From the NCBI GenBank assembly GCA_001557505.1, contig LSAX01000005.1:1798001-1862000 (forward strand): DNA of 64,000 bases, in the 5' to 3' direction. The position numbers and the translations under genes are program-made. Origin of the DNA: Reticulascus tulasneorum. Lineage: Eukaryota > Ascomycota > Sordariomycetes > Glomerellales > Reticulascaceae. Of this stretch, positions 44,144 through 56,869 are shown one piece after another; the first letter of the stretch is position 1; every line of letters starts with the position of its first letter. Under the pieces are notes generated by a model, which was given only the letters and a program-made list of their open reading frames with translations, was not told where the DNA came from and ran no database searches.

Positions 44144-45257
44144 GTCCTAGTGGCCGCTGACCACTGGCCGGATGCATGGACTTTAGAATATCACCGCCTC
44201 CAGCCGGAGAATCCGTTGAGACAGACAGAGCGAGTGTGTAATTAGGTGATTAGTCGCATGGCCACTCACGGACGCCGGGCCCATCTTTCTGTTTTTAGCT
44301 AAAACATCGGTGCGGTTATGACAGGCGGCCAAATCGTCCCTCCACTGCCGCAGCTTGCGACGCGTCTCATTACCAATGCCCACAAAAGGACACGAAAAAA
44401 GCTACACAACTTGCTCTTGGGGGTCTCGACTCCGGAACAGCTGGCAAAGGCTTGTCTTGGGGCGGGTCGAGTACACGTGGGCTTACAATTGGCCCATCGC
44501 GGAGCAAAAATGGCGACGATAAGAATATGTAACAAGATGGCGTAGGCCACGGATATCCGCTGCTGGGCGCGCGGGGGTTGTGCATCTGACCAAGCATCCA
44601 CTGGACGAGGTCGCAGCTAGCATACTCAGGAGGTTCAGAATCACGAAAGTTCAATTGGGATCTAGAGGTCCGAAAAGACGTTGATATCGAATTTCAAGAG
44701 TGGAGAATGAGGCTCATTCAGATGTAAGAGGGATTGCCGAGCCAAGTCTCGGGCTCGGTGACGGGGCATCTTAATTGGGCACGACACGGGAGCAAAAGAG
44801 GAAGTTCTCGGAAGGACGAGAACCGGCCGGTCGCTGGTGGTGTGTCCAGAGTGTGCCCATTCCAATCGCCCCCGGGTTGTGCTGAGAGAAACGTCCAGAG
44901 CGGGCATGGTCTTATGTGGGGAAAGGTGGGGAGCGAGGGGGCCGTTATGCAACTCGCTTCCCGCATCTGCTTTCGGTTTGCGTTCACCTCATACTGGACC
45001 AGCAGATCTGATTTACCAGACCACCAGTGGACGGGAGCTAGCCTCCCATCGCTGCCAATTGCTAACACTATTTAGCTGGCCTATTGTCAATTACCGAGAG
45101 TAGCCGTTGAGGCTTGATGCTCCATGCTTCCTCTCTCGTCAGGTGGTGTGAAGACTGGAGCTGAACCATCTCGTTCACTTGCAGATTTGCGCGTGTTATG
45201 CGCTGGGGGGCACACTCGCGTGACCCTTTCATTTTCTGGCGACTGCTCGACGCTATT

Positions 45258-45434
45258 GACATAAGTAGGAGAGAAGAGAGAAGGGTCCCAGCTCGTGTCT
45301 CCGATCGCACGGTGAATGTCAGAAATTTCAATAGTCCCCTTGATGCTCTGACATAATAGGTAAGAGAGACGAGAAAAGGGTCCCAACTCGCATCTCCGAT
45401 CGCACGACGAAAGGCAGAATTTCAATAGGACCTG
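45258..45434. repeat. Diverged direct tandem duplication (about 85 bp unit)
   Basis: The segment 45258-45338 (GACATAAG...GGGTCCCAGCTC...TTTCAATAG) is repeated directly at 45350-45434 with GGGTCCCAACTC and CTCCGATCGCACG shared. In the well-aligned core most differences are transitions, plus a one-base gap. No coding frame is preserved. Confidence 0.75.
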
Positions 45435-48400
45435 TGATGGTATGATTAGGCAGCATTTCAGTATCTCGACATTTTCACCACCTGTAGGCGTCTGTATGTG
45501 TCCCTGCCAGTCACGTCAAGCCCCTCGGCGTCCTTACCAACGAAGGTTCCTCTGTTAGAGCGGCAGCGAAACATCGAGGATACAGAACGACGCCAATGCG
45601 CCAGAGGTCCCCTGCCGTTCCTCCCGTCTGATGGAGCATTCTAAACTACTAGCGTGTTGTGCCAGACTAATGACAGATTCACCAACACACACTGACTGCC
45701 CTGCAAAAGGCGGCAGTCTCCTTGCGAGGTCGACTCGGGAAGCTAGTCAACCCGCAGCTTATGCGACCAGACGGGCCGCCGCGCTGCCTTGGCGATGTGA
45801 TCCATGTAGCCTGCCTGTCATGTCACCAGGCGTCGAGTGAGATTTGACAGATCCTCTGCAAGAACCAGTTGCGTGTCTGCGGACCAAGTGCCTGTTTCTT
45901 GCTCTGCAGATGGAGTCAACCAACACACCTAGGCGAACACCCCATGTTGAACGGCGATTGAGGTTCTGAGAAACTAGGGTGACTCCGCCCTGCATTAGTG
46001 GACGGGTCCCCGAGAAATTGCCCTCTGATCCAAGTACCTCAGTACCAGAACTACATACATGCCCCCGATGGGACGTGAATCCTCCCTCCCCGTCCCCCCC
46101 TCACGCAGAGCTGCAGCCACGAAAGCAGAGCCCTTGGCTAGCCCCCCTGAGATTGGCCGGCGCCCCCAGAAAAGCCGTGTCATTTTGATTGCAACGTCAT
46201 CACCGTTGGTGGCAACTTCAGATATACCAGAACTGGTTGGGGGCGGTCAGCAATTCAGGCAATTCGAACGGTACAATAGCTTTGGAGGAACCAGGTCCTG
46301 CAAGCTCTTCACTGCTAGCCAAGGTGCAGGAGTGTCGGTCCGGCAAGAGCCACGAGAACCAGTTGCCCTGACCTCACATTGTAACCATGTTGGTGACAAG
46401 TGAGAAGCAAGCTGCAGATTTCATCTTAGCCATGCCAATGCCATTGCTTCCCGCGAGTGCCATGGTTCCCGATATCTTCACCACCCTTGGACCGCTCTTA
46501 CCGAGTTCATTTGGTAATCCAGACCAATCGCCAACCTCGCCGCCCAACCTTGCCAAGCCAGAGCTGTGAAGACGCGGCCTTGGTGAAGAAAGACATGTGC
46601 GCTTCGAGACCAGTCATTCTCGACAGTAGAGCTCTTTCCTGAACCCAAATGGACCTCATTCTTTAAGGGGGGCGTTGAGTTGGGAGTATTATGCGGCTCA
46701 GCCCGCATGTCGACACGGGCGCTTAAGCAGGCGCTAACGCTGATTGGCCGAAAGCAGCGCACTGGCGTCTTGATCACATACCCTATCCTCTTATCGCGCG
46801 GCGTTAAGGCTCTCCCAGTCTGTGCCGGTGCTGCCTATAGCAAACCCTGGACTGCAAAGTACATGTTCCTTGTATGGGCTCTACACCGAAGGTATTGAAG
46901 AGCGCGGCCAAGAGACCTATTTCTGCCTCTCGTACCCCCCTAGCCTTAGCGGGCGGGTGTTCAACCGCTACCCGCGTCACTTACACATCTGGGGCGGTGG
47001 ATCCCTCGCAGATTTGCCGGTACCGCAAGTCGCGGAGAAAACGGGCGATTACGCGGGTATTCAGGAGTGTAATGATTTGCGACGATCCCTGTTGATGGGA
47101 TGCTATCCGAGGTCGGCTCCCCGAACGGGCAGCTGTGAAAAACTCAGCGAAGCAGTCACAGTCTATGCCGCTGGTAAAATTTGTGATTCGAACTTTAGAT
47201 TTGAGGACTGCAGATGTTGTGGCTGCCCAAGGTGATCGGCTGAAATCGGTGATGGTGTCCACGAGGGGTTCCACGAGGGGGCATCATCTAGCCGGCGGTG
47301 GCATTCACCGTAAAGTTCGGGTCCGCAATGGACTGCAGTGGCGTGGTGATCAACGTCCCGTGCAGTAGACACCATGCGACCGAGATGGTAGCCATTAGCC
47401 AAGGCGTCAAGGGCCCTGCCTACATACGTGCGTACCACACTGCAGCCGCAAAAGTAGTGATGAGATGAAGGCGCAACAAAGGGTAGGGAATCTGGATGGC
47501 TTCGTGGGTTTTCTCCTGAAGGCAATGGCAGGCTATCTATCCGCACGACCGAACAGCTGCACTCCGCTGCCTAGTGTGGCAGGTCCAACAGCTTGAGGGG
47601 GCTCATTCTAGAAACCGCCAATTACGGCACCGAGACGTCAAGGCATGTATCTGTCTACTTGTCCCAAGAGCAAGGGGACAACAAGTAGGGCTGTGCTCGA
47701 GATGAGGGAGCGGGCCAGCACGACGGCCGCTGCGTGACTCGAAAGGGAAAAGAACCGTTGCAAGCTAGGCTGCATCGTGGGAGTGCCGATGAGGATGGGT
47801 GTGCTGCCTTCTTTTTTTTGGTGGCCGCACCACGGGCCGCATGAGCTCCGTGGGGTGTGTGCGAGTAGTTTGGACGTGTTGGTTCCATCATGACGGCTTG
47901 TCTTGGTGAGAGATGTCAAGGTAACCTTGCGATGACTTGATGAGATTTGCCGCTCCACGGCTGCAGCTCAGATGCCAGCCTACATATGAAAATGTTGATC
48001 AATAGCTCCCCCCCCTCACATCGGTGAGTCCACTCCACTGGAGCGAGCTCATTTTGGCATCGTAGAGGTGCTTGTGTCGGTCCCTATTCTGGGTAGACAC
48101 CTGTCCTGCCATTGGTCGTGTCCACGCCACTCCCTCGGGAACTTTGGCAGTGGAGGGATGCTTCCGTTCTCTGCATTTGTGCAGATTTTTGGTGCAACGA
48201 GGGGAACTGGGAAGGATATTCCAGCAGTAAAGCAGCCTTGATGATTGGAGTGGGCTCCCCCGCACCTGACGGTGATGAGAGATGTCAATGTCGTTGTCGT
48301 TTGTCGTTGTTGAAGGTCGAGGGAAGGAAGCTTCCGTGATGGAAGGTTGAAATGGAAGTGTTCTCCACCCACCTCGAATGAATTTGGGGGTGGAGCTTTG

Positions 48401-50981
48401 ACACAGTGCTTATCTCAGTATAACGGGTTGCTTCGACACTGTCCTTAATCTCTCGTCCCAGGCAATCTGCACAGTCCGCGAGACTTGGCGAGCTGGGGGG
48501 GAATATGAGAATATTCGAACCTGGTTTGCTCACTAACTAATATTACCGGTTACGGATGTAGATTGTCGTCTAATAGATCCTTAGTCCGTTCTAATACAGA
48601 TGTAGTGAGAAATGGCCTGCCCTGTCCCCCCCCGGTCATAGGTAGCTACTACCTTACCTTACCTGTAGGATATCCAGGTTCAAGATGAGGTGGATCATCC
48701 ACCACCTGCCTGGTCTTTCCCGCTTTGACACGACACGCTGCTCGGTCATCACCAACACGACTCCCCCGGATACTCCAAGTCTCTCAACACAAGGGATCTG
48801 TCTGTCTGCCTCTCTACTGTAGCGGCCCATTTCGAAATGCCCAGATCCCACATCCGTTGCTTCGTGTGGCCCGCTGCGCGCTGCTAGCCCGTTGCGTGGA
48901 CGTGGCTTGTGGCTTGGGGGATGGAGATCGATGGCCCACGCGAATGAGGGAATGTGACGAGAGGGGTGCTCCCTCCCTGCGCCTTTTCGCGTCGCAAAAG
49001 CGTGGCGTCGCCGGAGTCTTCAGTCCCAGATAAACCCCGGTCAAATGATTGTCGATGGGCTCAAGCTAGAAACATCAGAGTTCAATGGGCTGGCTGATGC
49101 GTCCGGTACTGGTACTACGACTACGTAGGACCTGCCAGAACCGACTGCACGATAAGTACGGACTAGGCACAGCTCTCTCAAGGCAGTCAGTCAGTCTGCT
49201 CTATTTGCTTGCCCAACAACACCCGGGCACAAACTCTCATAGACGGGACCGGACACGGCCATCTTCATGGGCAATGGGTGAATTTAACCTTTGGCCACTT
49301 CTAATTTTACGATCCGCAAGACATGGAGCAATCAAACCCAAAGGAGGGCCAGCACCGACATGAGCACGCTATCACACCCGACCCAACCCCTCTTCCCATC
49401 TTCTGTTGTTTCTAATTTCGTCGGAGTAAAGGTCCCCCCATCCTTCAACCTGGTGGGGCTTGGAGATACGTACGAAATAGCTTCTCGTCAACAGGTGGCT
49501 TCCTGGGACGAAAATACCACAACCACCTCCCTTGCAGCGTTCGACCGGGATTGCTGGTCTTCTCTCTCTTCTAGGAGCATTCTTTGTGTATCTACATATG
49601 TGTGCGTGTGCGTGCAAGGAGAGATTATGCCTGTCGACGAGCGGACGCCGCACTAAACGTGGGTGGTGATGGATCTATGAACATTGGAAGGAGTCATTCC
49701 CAAAAGAGTCTGATGGACAGGGCTCGCCGCGGATCCATGTGCGACATCTCTAGTGACCCACCACGCCGCGAACTATCTAGAGCCTGACAAGGATTTCTTT
49801 GTGCGCCCAAGCGGTCTATCGTTGGAGACTCGTACAAAGCGGACGCCATGTCCAGGGGATCCAGGTCGGCACATGGATCTCTTTCTTGTGGTCTGAGCTG
49901 CGTTACTACCCGCAAATCGGAAGCCGGCCACTGGTCCAAGAGCCCACACCACTCGCCACTCACCACGTCAAGATGCCTAGTGGCCGCCTGACATATGCTA
50001 ACGAAGCTCTTGCTAACCAGAGAGATAAAGATCTGGACACTTTCGTGGAGCCGAGCGGGGCGGCGTTGATGCCCGTTTCCCCCATCCACTTCTCCAATTG
50101 CCTTCACGGTCCAAGCGGTACTTTTCCTAGCAGGTCCTCACGGGGAAAACCCACCGAGGGTTGGCCGCTGTCTCCCTGCATGCGGTTGCTTGGTCTTTCG
50201 CAAAAAGTTCCAATGGAAAGCATTTAGACCCTTGGGCATAAATACAGCCGATAGAAGCGTCCCGGCGTTGTGTGGGCAGAGAGCTTGGAGTCCGCATCTT
50301 GGAAGGCTGCACACACCAGGGATGTTACCACACCCCCCCGTCCTCGAATGACATGCCCATCTCACGCATGCAGACCCTTGCTCACATGCCCCCAGCAAAG
50401 GCATCACCTCTCTCGTCGAGGTTGCGTGCGGATCTGGAGCTAGCTGGGACAACGTCCTTGGCCCCAGATCATAATTGCCCATGATCAATTTGATGCTGCA
50501 GAACCTTTTACACTTAGAGCCAACAACCACTTCCCTTCACGGCCGTTCATCTCCCTAGGAAACGACCTCCCGCATAGGTGCGGATCGGATAACCATTCTT
50601 ACTGGTCCGCCCAGCAGCCCCAAGCTGCATGTACCTCAACCGTAAAGGGGTACAAGTGGTCATCTCATGACTCTGCCTACTCAACCGTACATGCCTCCTC
50701 CACCTTCTTCATCATCCTCCCTGCGCCGATGATACGGCTCGTTGGTGACCTAACATACCACCAGAAACTTCGTCACGGGCCAACATCGTAGGGACGGAAG
50801 GCAAACAACCAACAGTGCACCAGGCAGAGAGCTCTCATTCGGCCCCGTCGGTGAAATAAATTTGCCTCCTGCTCTTTTGGTGGTTGCGAGAAATTGACAA
50901 TGGCAAACAAGCCGGCCCACGCCTCTGGACATCCGCATTCAAATTCAACAACCAAACCCTCGGGCTCGTGTCACAAAAACA

Positions 50982-50987
50982 TATAAG
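50982..50987 (+). promoter_or_regulatory. Possible TATA box of the 60-residue Cys-rich gene
   Basis: TATAAG about 390 bp upstream of ATG 51370, followed by a long CT/CA-rich stretch resembling a fungal leader. The distance implies a long 5' UTR or an unseen intron. Confidence 0.35.
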
Positions 50988-51369
50988 TTGGGCGACATCT
51001 CCGCCTCGTCTGTTTACAAGAACCCCTTCCTCCAAGCTGTTCATCAAGCGACCTCCGCGCATCTTTCTTCACAAGCTCAATACTACCCTCTACTCCGGAT
51101 CTTTGTTCCCCTGGCGTCACCCGAGCCTACTACAGCCTAACCTGCTGCTCCGAATATCATCAAACTACATCCATAACTGCCCCAGAACGGGAAGCTGCAT
51201 TGCAACATACAAAGCCAGACCATAAAGGCTTTCTGGGCTGCAAAGACCTTCATCTTCCGAGTCTCCAAGGCCAACCTCCTCGAACCAAACGAAGAGTTCC
51301 CCAGCAGCGGCTGAGGAGGAGAAAAACAACCGACATCATCGTACCAGTAGCGCGTCAGCTTCATCCAAG

Positions 51370-51552
51370 ATGTGTACCGTCGACTACATCAAGTTCTCGC
51401 ACTGCTCCCACACCTCGGACCTCTACCCGCCAATGTACCACGAGTGCTCTCAGTACAGGTCGACCAAGTCATGCAAGACGAGATGGCACACGCGCATAAA
51501 CACCCGACATGGTTATTGCCCTGACTGTGAAAGCAGGGGCAGAACCTCGTAG
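51370..51552 (+). CDS. 60-residue Cys-rich protein, unknown function
   Basis: A short single-exon frame, ATG 51370. It has seven cysteines, arranged as C2, C12, C26, C35, then a C-x2-C pair near the end (GYCPDCESRG). It also has several histidines, suggesting a small zinc-binding fold. The opening MCTVDYIKFSHCSH resembles a class of short ascomycete proteins that begin MC followed by an aromatic/basic strand and CxH or CGC. There is no signal peptide. Upstream sequence has a possible TATA box and a long pyrimidine-rich leader. A spliced 3' extension after the TAG is possible but was not resolved. The reality of the gene rests on composition and promoter look only. Confidence 0.5.
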   Translation: MCTVDYIKFSHCSHTSDLYPPMYHECSQYRSTKSCKTRWHTRINTRHGYCPDCESRGRTS

Positions 51553-53601
51553 GTTGGTCGCCTTCCGGTACCTGTGCAACTTGTCTTGCTCACACTGATC
51601 CTCCTCGAAAGGGCGGACGACCAACAAAACCGCACACGACAGGGCAGACGACACCGCAAGCTATAGAAAGGCATGTTGGGGCGCGCGGCGAGTCCGATTT
51701 GACGTTTCGGTTGGGCGACTTTCACACTCGCGTGGGAAGGGCCGTTGTCTCGTTTGTGTTTGAAAAGGGGTCGGGAGAGCAGGCGGTGGCATGACCGGGC
51801 AGGAACCAGGTCGGCGCAAGCCGTCAGCGACGAAACAACTTCATTTACATTCAGGCATTTCTTGTCCAATTTCAGAGTTATTTGGGAGGAAGGGTGGAAG
51901 AGGACGGGCATGATTGGAGATCAACAGGGCAGGGAGACCGCCACAATGGTCAGACACAAACTATGTCCGTTGGGTTATTTTTTCTTCGTCTGTATCGATA
52001 GGCTTCAGTAGTTGCCGAAGTATTTACTTTCTCCTTTTTCGTCCAACATGGGATCATTCTTGAAAGCTGTCTCCATCTATGCTTCCCTCTCTCCCTCGTC
52101 AGCCGGGCTGAACTACTGCGGCCGTGTTTGCGACCGCCGCCCATGCGGGCCTCGCTGGAAGCGGCCCACGTTTCCAGATGCCCCAACTGGCTGCGGGTGA
52201 CGGTCCACAAAAGGGAAGAATAAAAAATAAAAAAAGGAGCCAGATTGCGGTTTACCTCGTAGCAAGGCGGACGATGCGTTTCGTTTGGCCGGCCGAGGGC
52301 CGATCCTCACCAACAATCCCGGGGGGTGGTGATGACGAGCCAGGCATGTAAATTTCGGGCCGCTCTGCGCCTTCGATGCGAGCAAGGGACCTGGAGGTGT
52401 AGATTATATTGCAGAACCAGGTTCCGGACTGGAAAGACGACAGGTCCCCCTGACGGACCTTTTTTTCATTTCTCGAATGCCGTACCCACGTAGGGCAGGG
52501 GATTATCTCTCTCCCCCCGTGGTGCTTGTGCTTGTCCTACCTGTCAGAAGCGACACGATGCGGCACAGCATCTGGAAAGGGATGCAGCAGGCAGGAGGCA
52601 GGAACGGGAACGGACCGTTCTGCACGGATTGCTGCCGAACGACCAACGGCCAACGACATATCCCTTTCGTCATGGATGGGCGATTGGCCGTCACCCGCCG
52701 GCCCTACTCTGCGACAAGCGGCCAAATGGGCCGGCCGGTCCCCTCTTTTTCAGCCCTGAGGCCAAAAAAAAAAAGGGTGCTACGCCTCCCAACAAAACCC
52801 ACCTCCCACATCGTTTCGCGCGTAGTTTCCCTCCCCCCCCCTCTTCCAACACTGTCTCTGCCGACCGTTCAGGCAGCAGCCACGGGGGGCCGAAACGTTA
52901 AAGAAGGTGATTGAATTCAGAGACAGAAGCACAAGGCCATTGAGGCTTGGAGATCCGGGCTTGTAGAGCGGACGTTGACCTGCATGCATGCCTCATCACA
53001 TGACGAGGGGGAGCAAAGACCAGCCAAAAAAGCCCGTTACCACCTTACAAGAACAATGGCAGAAAAATGGCTGCCTACCGGATCCGGGTGGCAAAATTTA
53101 ATAATCGAGCTCTTCCCCCCTTATTCTCGTCAGCCGGTCAGGAGAGGATGAGATACGAGAGAACAGGAAAACAGGAGAGAGGAAATAAGGAGGATGGTTG
53201 TTTCTCTGGCTCTTTGCCAGGGGGAGAGGGGGAATGATCATCAGCCCTGTTGTCTCTCTCTTCCCTTTCTTCCCTGTGGCTTTGGAACCAACACACTTGC
53301 CATCTCAGCATTCTCATAGGGCAACGGGAGCTAAAAACGGGCGGAAGCTAAAATATGTGCTGTGGCGACAGGGCCCCAGGTGCCGATTTTCAGGGGTGGT
53401 TCGAGCCGGGATGGGAATGGAGCCGGCGGCGGCGGTGGTGGTTTTTGTGGTTTCGGTCCACGTAGACACTGGATTGGTCGCTACGTCTGTAAACTAATAA
53501 GGGCATTGCATATTGGGGAAGGGCATTTGCAGGGCAAGGGCAGGGCGAGAGAGGCAAGGGGGGCATGGTTAGGCCAGGCCATGGCATATTTGCGCCAGCC
53601 A

Positions 53602-53675
53602 AGTTAGTTAAGTTAGCTTGTTTAGTTTTTGATTTGGGTTTAGTTTTGGGTTTAGTTTACTAGTTAGTTAGTTTA
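53602..53675. repeat. TTAGTT/GGGTTTAG low-complexity stretch
   Basis: An irregular run of AGTTAGTTA, GGGTTTAGTTTT and TAGTTAGTTAG units over about 74 bases. It is not a clean telomere repeat. Confidence 0.6.
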
Positions 53676-53901
53676 ATCCGGGGGGGCCGACACAAAGAAT
53701 CCCACGGCTTGGAGACGAAGCCAAGTGGTGGTTTTGTTTTTGGGGATTGTATAACTAACCCTTTTTTTTGGTTGCTTATTACCTTTAACTTAATTGTTAG
53801 ATTGACTGCTACCCTTCGTGCGTGAGCTGAGGCGATCCATCCCTCCATTCACGTTGCAGAGAGAGCCCGGTGTGTGTTTTCCTCTCGGAGCCGCGTGTGT
53901 G

Positions 53902-53925
53902 CCCCCCCCCCCCCCCCCCCCCCCC
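53902..53925. repeat. Poly-C tract (24 bases)
   Basis: A run of 24 C bases followed by CT-rich sequence; the exact length may be uncertain. Confidence 0.85.
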
Positions 53926-54788
53926 TTCCCCCAACTCCAACTTTGCTCCAACTCTTCCCTCCCAACTCTAATTCAACTGGCCCCGCGGGCGATACGTATG
54001 TAGGTAGCACAGCACACCACCCGCGTAGTTGGACGTGGTATGACAATGTCGGATTTGCAATTGAGAGGAGGAAGGGGAACAACGGGTTGGGGAGAGACGG
54101 ACACGGACGGACAACACGACTGACGCTCTAATGAAGTCATTTTACCAACAGCTCGGCTCAATTCCATGTCCTCCATTCACAAACCCCCCCGTCCTCTTCT
54201 CTGTCGGGGTTTCTGTTGGCACTAACTAAGCTGTGGGCCCGGCCGCAACCTGCGCGTAATGTGAGGCATCTCTTGCGAAAATCTGTACTCTCTCACTTGC
54301 ATATTCAGAGAAAATCCTCCCGCAACAAAAAACTGCTCGTATTTTCGAGTAACCTCGTCGCGCCCCAACTCCAAAGTAACAATCCCCCCCCCGGGCCAAA
54401 ATCTTCTTCCACTTTTTCTTCCCAACTCATTTTATGCTTGTACTCGCGTGCCACCATCCGCCGCGGCCGCACACATGAACCGTGTGACCGCCATGTCCTG
54501 TATGTAACCTTGTACCGCCTGCACCGTATCCTGTACCCCCCTCTGATCCTTCTTCCCTTTCCCTGCCATGCATCGCGGCAGCTCTCCATAACGCACATTG
54601 CTCTCTGTACCCAACCCAGCTTCGTGACTCGCCTTTTTAATTTTACCCTCCAGGGCTCGCTGCGGTCTTCCCCCCCTTGCTGAGTTGCATCCCGTTGGAG
54701 CAAACACGATTTGAACTGCCCGGTTGGGGCGTGAGAAGTGACAGGTCGGTTCGAAGAGCAGAAGCGGAGCAGAGGACATGGCGAGCTA

Positions 54789-54854
54789 CCTACTCGTCTA
54801 CTCGTCTACTCGCCTTCGCGTCTTCTCATCTTCTCGTCTTCTCGCCTGCTCGTC
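54789..54854. repeat. Imperfect TACTCG/TCTTCTCG microsatellite
   Basis: Tandem units of CTACTCGT changing into CTTCTCGT over about 66 bases, non-coding. Confidence 0.65.
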
Positions 54855-56869
54855 AGTGTGTAGCATCCGCCAACTGACAGCGGGAAGGCGACAGGTGTGC
54901 ATGCTTCCATGCCTGCACTCTCTCGCATAGCCGAAATGGGGCAACTCTGAGTCTCAGCTGGGTCATGTTGCACTCTCTTCCTTCCTGCGGCATCTAACTG
55001 GTTCTGTGTTCCGTGGTCTATAAGGTACTCTGAAAGCTCTCTTGCTAGGTAGTAGTCTGTAGTTGGCCCATCTTCGTACTTTCGTTTGGGCTTTGCTTGC
55101 AACGGATCTGCATCTCCCACATTTCAAACAAGCACCGCAATACGGACGTAATAGACATACGCCCGTAGGCAGTTCATGCCGTGGGCACAGGAAGCACAAG
55201 CGAGAAGCTCCCAATCTGCCTGCCCAGTTTCCTACGAATCTGGCAAACTAACCAGAGATGCCTAACCCTACCCAGAAGCCCCACCCGGATCACGACGATG
55301 CCTTGCGGCCGTGCGAGAAGCCCCAAAGGGGCATACGTTGGACTGTACTTGGAAATCGCCTCGCTATCTTGTCGGCCTTCTCGTTCACTCGCACGTACAT
55401 ATATGTAGACGACGTATTGCGTCCACGCAGCAGCAAAAACCCTGGCCCCCATGCCTGTCTGCCTGCCTGCCTCCTCCCTCTCTCCCCCCAGTTTCAACTG
55501 ATCTGCTGCATACATACATGCATGCAGGGCACATCTTTCCCATCGCACGGCGGCTAAGGACCTGCGCCTCCTCCAGCGCCAATGACCACCCACCCACCCC
55601 CCCCGGACCGCCCTGCCGTGCCAGGGAGCTGCAGCTAAAAAGGCCGCGACCCCCGCCATAGAAAAAGCGCTGAGCCCGCGCAGGGAGGAAAAGTCACAGG
55701 GCAGTTGGGGCCCATCCGTCGTTTCGACATCACCGGGCGGCGGCGGCGGCGGCCACAGAATCCCCATCCCTGCCTTTTATTCCACTTTTTGACTGAGATC
55801 CTTCCCCCCGGACTGTCTCCCACGGTTAGTTGGCTTTTGTTTTTTTGCCAGAACAGCCGGAAACCTTTGATTCAAAGGTTGACGATGTCATAAGAATTGA
55901 GAGAAAGGGGTGATCGTAGCGAGGGTGGGCTTCGGGGTCTCCTTTTGCCCCATTGCGCGTCACATAGATGATGGATGCCTGTGTTACGTGAACAAACAAC
56001 CCTGCCGGTCCATCCTCAACGTCACCGCATCCAGATCGCTTCCAGGTTGGTGTGCGAAGGAAGGATGAATGGCCCTTTTGTCACGGCGAATTGCTCCAGG
56101 AGGAAGGATCCAATGGTTTTGGCTTCATTAATTCATTTTTATTATGCCTCGTAGTTAGGTACTTTACAACAACAACAAACTTTAGAGTAACTTGTACATG
56201 TGGGTATGAACATTGCGCCCTTGCTTCGCTCATGCAAACTTACCCCCTTTTTTCGTCATCTCTTCCGTGGCAAACAAAACACGGATGCTCGAGGAGCACC
56301 CCGGAGTACAACAAACGGCAAGCCCAGGTGGGTAGATGGGCGTGGCAAGCAAGCAAGCAAGCATCACATCACAAGGGACGGAGATTCATCATGGTCTTCT
56401 TGCAATGTACAAATAAACCAATTTGGTCCATTCCAATGCGTCATGTGAAAAGCCTAAGCCCTTGCCGCTCTGCCTGCGGATGCCAATCTGTCATTCCAAT
56501 CCTGAGGCTCTCTTCTTGCCCGCAGCATACCTCCCCGTAGCATCCCTCCCCCTTCGACTATAGTACAAGTCAGCTTTACAGAACCACCAAATCTTTTTTT
56601 TATTGTTTTGGTTTTGTTTTCGTTTTCCTTCGCCCTATCTCTAGCAATTTTGTATGCCGTGCCGCAGATCTTTTTTCGTGCGGTTCTATGATGCAAATCA
56701 AATCCATTCCATGAAAGACGTTTTCTTGGTGACAGCCTGCGTCTGTGATCTGATGCCATTGCTCAACCAAACGAGCCCCAATTAATCGTTGGTCGGCGAA
56801 TTAGGAGAGCTGATAACCGGGTTAGCACAAGCAGACAAGCAGGTAGCACGAGTCGTGCAGCTCAACCTA

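Larger units (their letters stand above)
43984..51369. other. Gene-poor region, central part (7.4 kb)
   Basis: No supported gene apart from promoter sequence of the flanking short genes. It contains the diverged tandem duplication at 45258-45434. Frames of 90-140 codons occur on both strands but lack motifs, clean splice joins or consistent codon use. Confidence 0.45.
51553..56869. other. Gene-poor region, right part (5.3 kb)
   Basis: 3' flank of RPB1 and non-coding DNA with many simple-sequence elements (poly-C at 53902, TTAG-rich at 53602, TCTTCTCG-type at 54789, CAAG repeats near 56348). No supported gene. Confidence 0.45.

Noticed and set aside
46822..47235. 137-codon plus-strand frame with several cysteines
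   Set aside because: Considered as a small secreted protein, but it has no signal peptide and no start context, and the cysteines cluster only by chance near the end.
53602..53675. Interstitial telomere
   Set aside because: GGGTTTAG and TTAG units are irregular and do not form a TTAGGG array.
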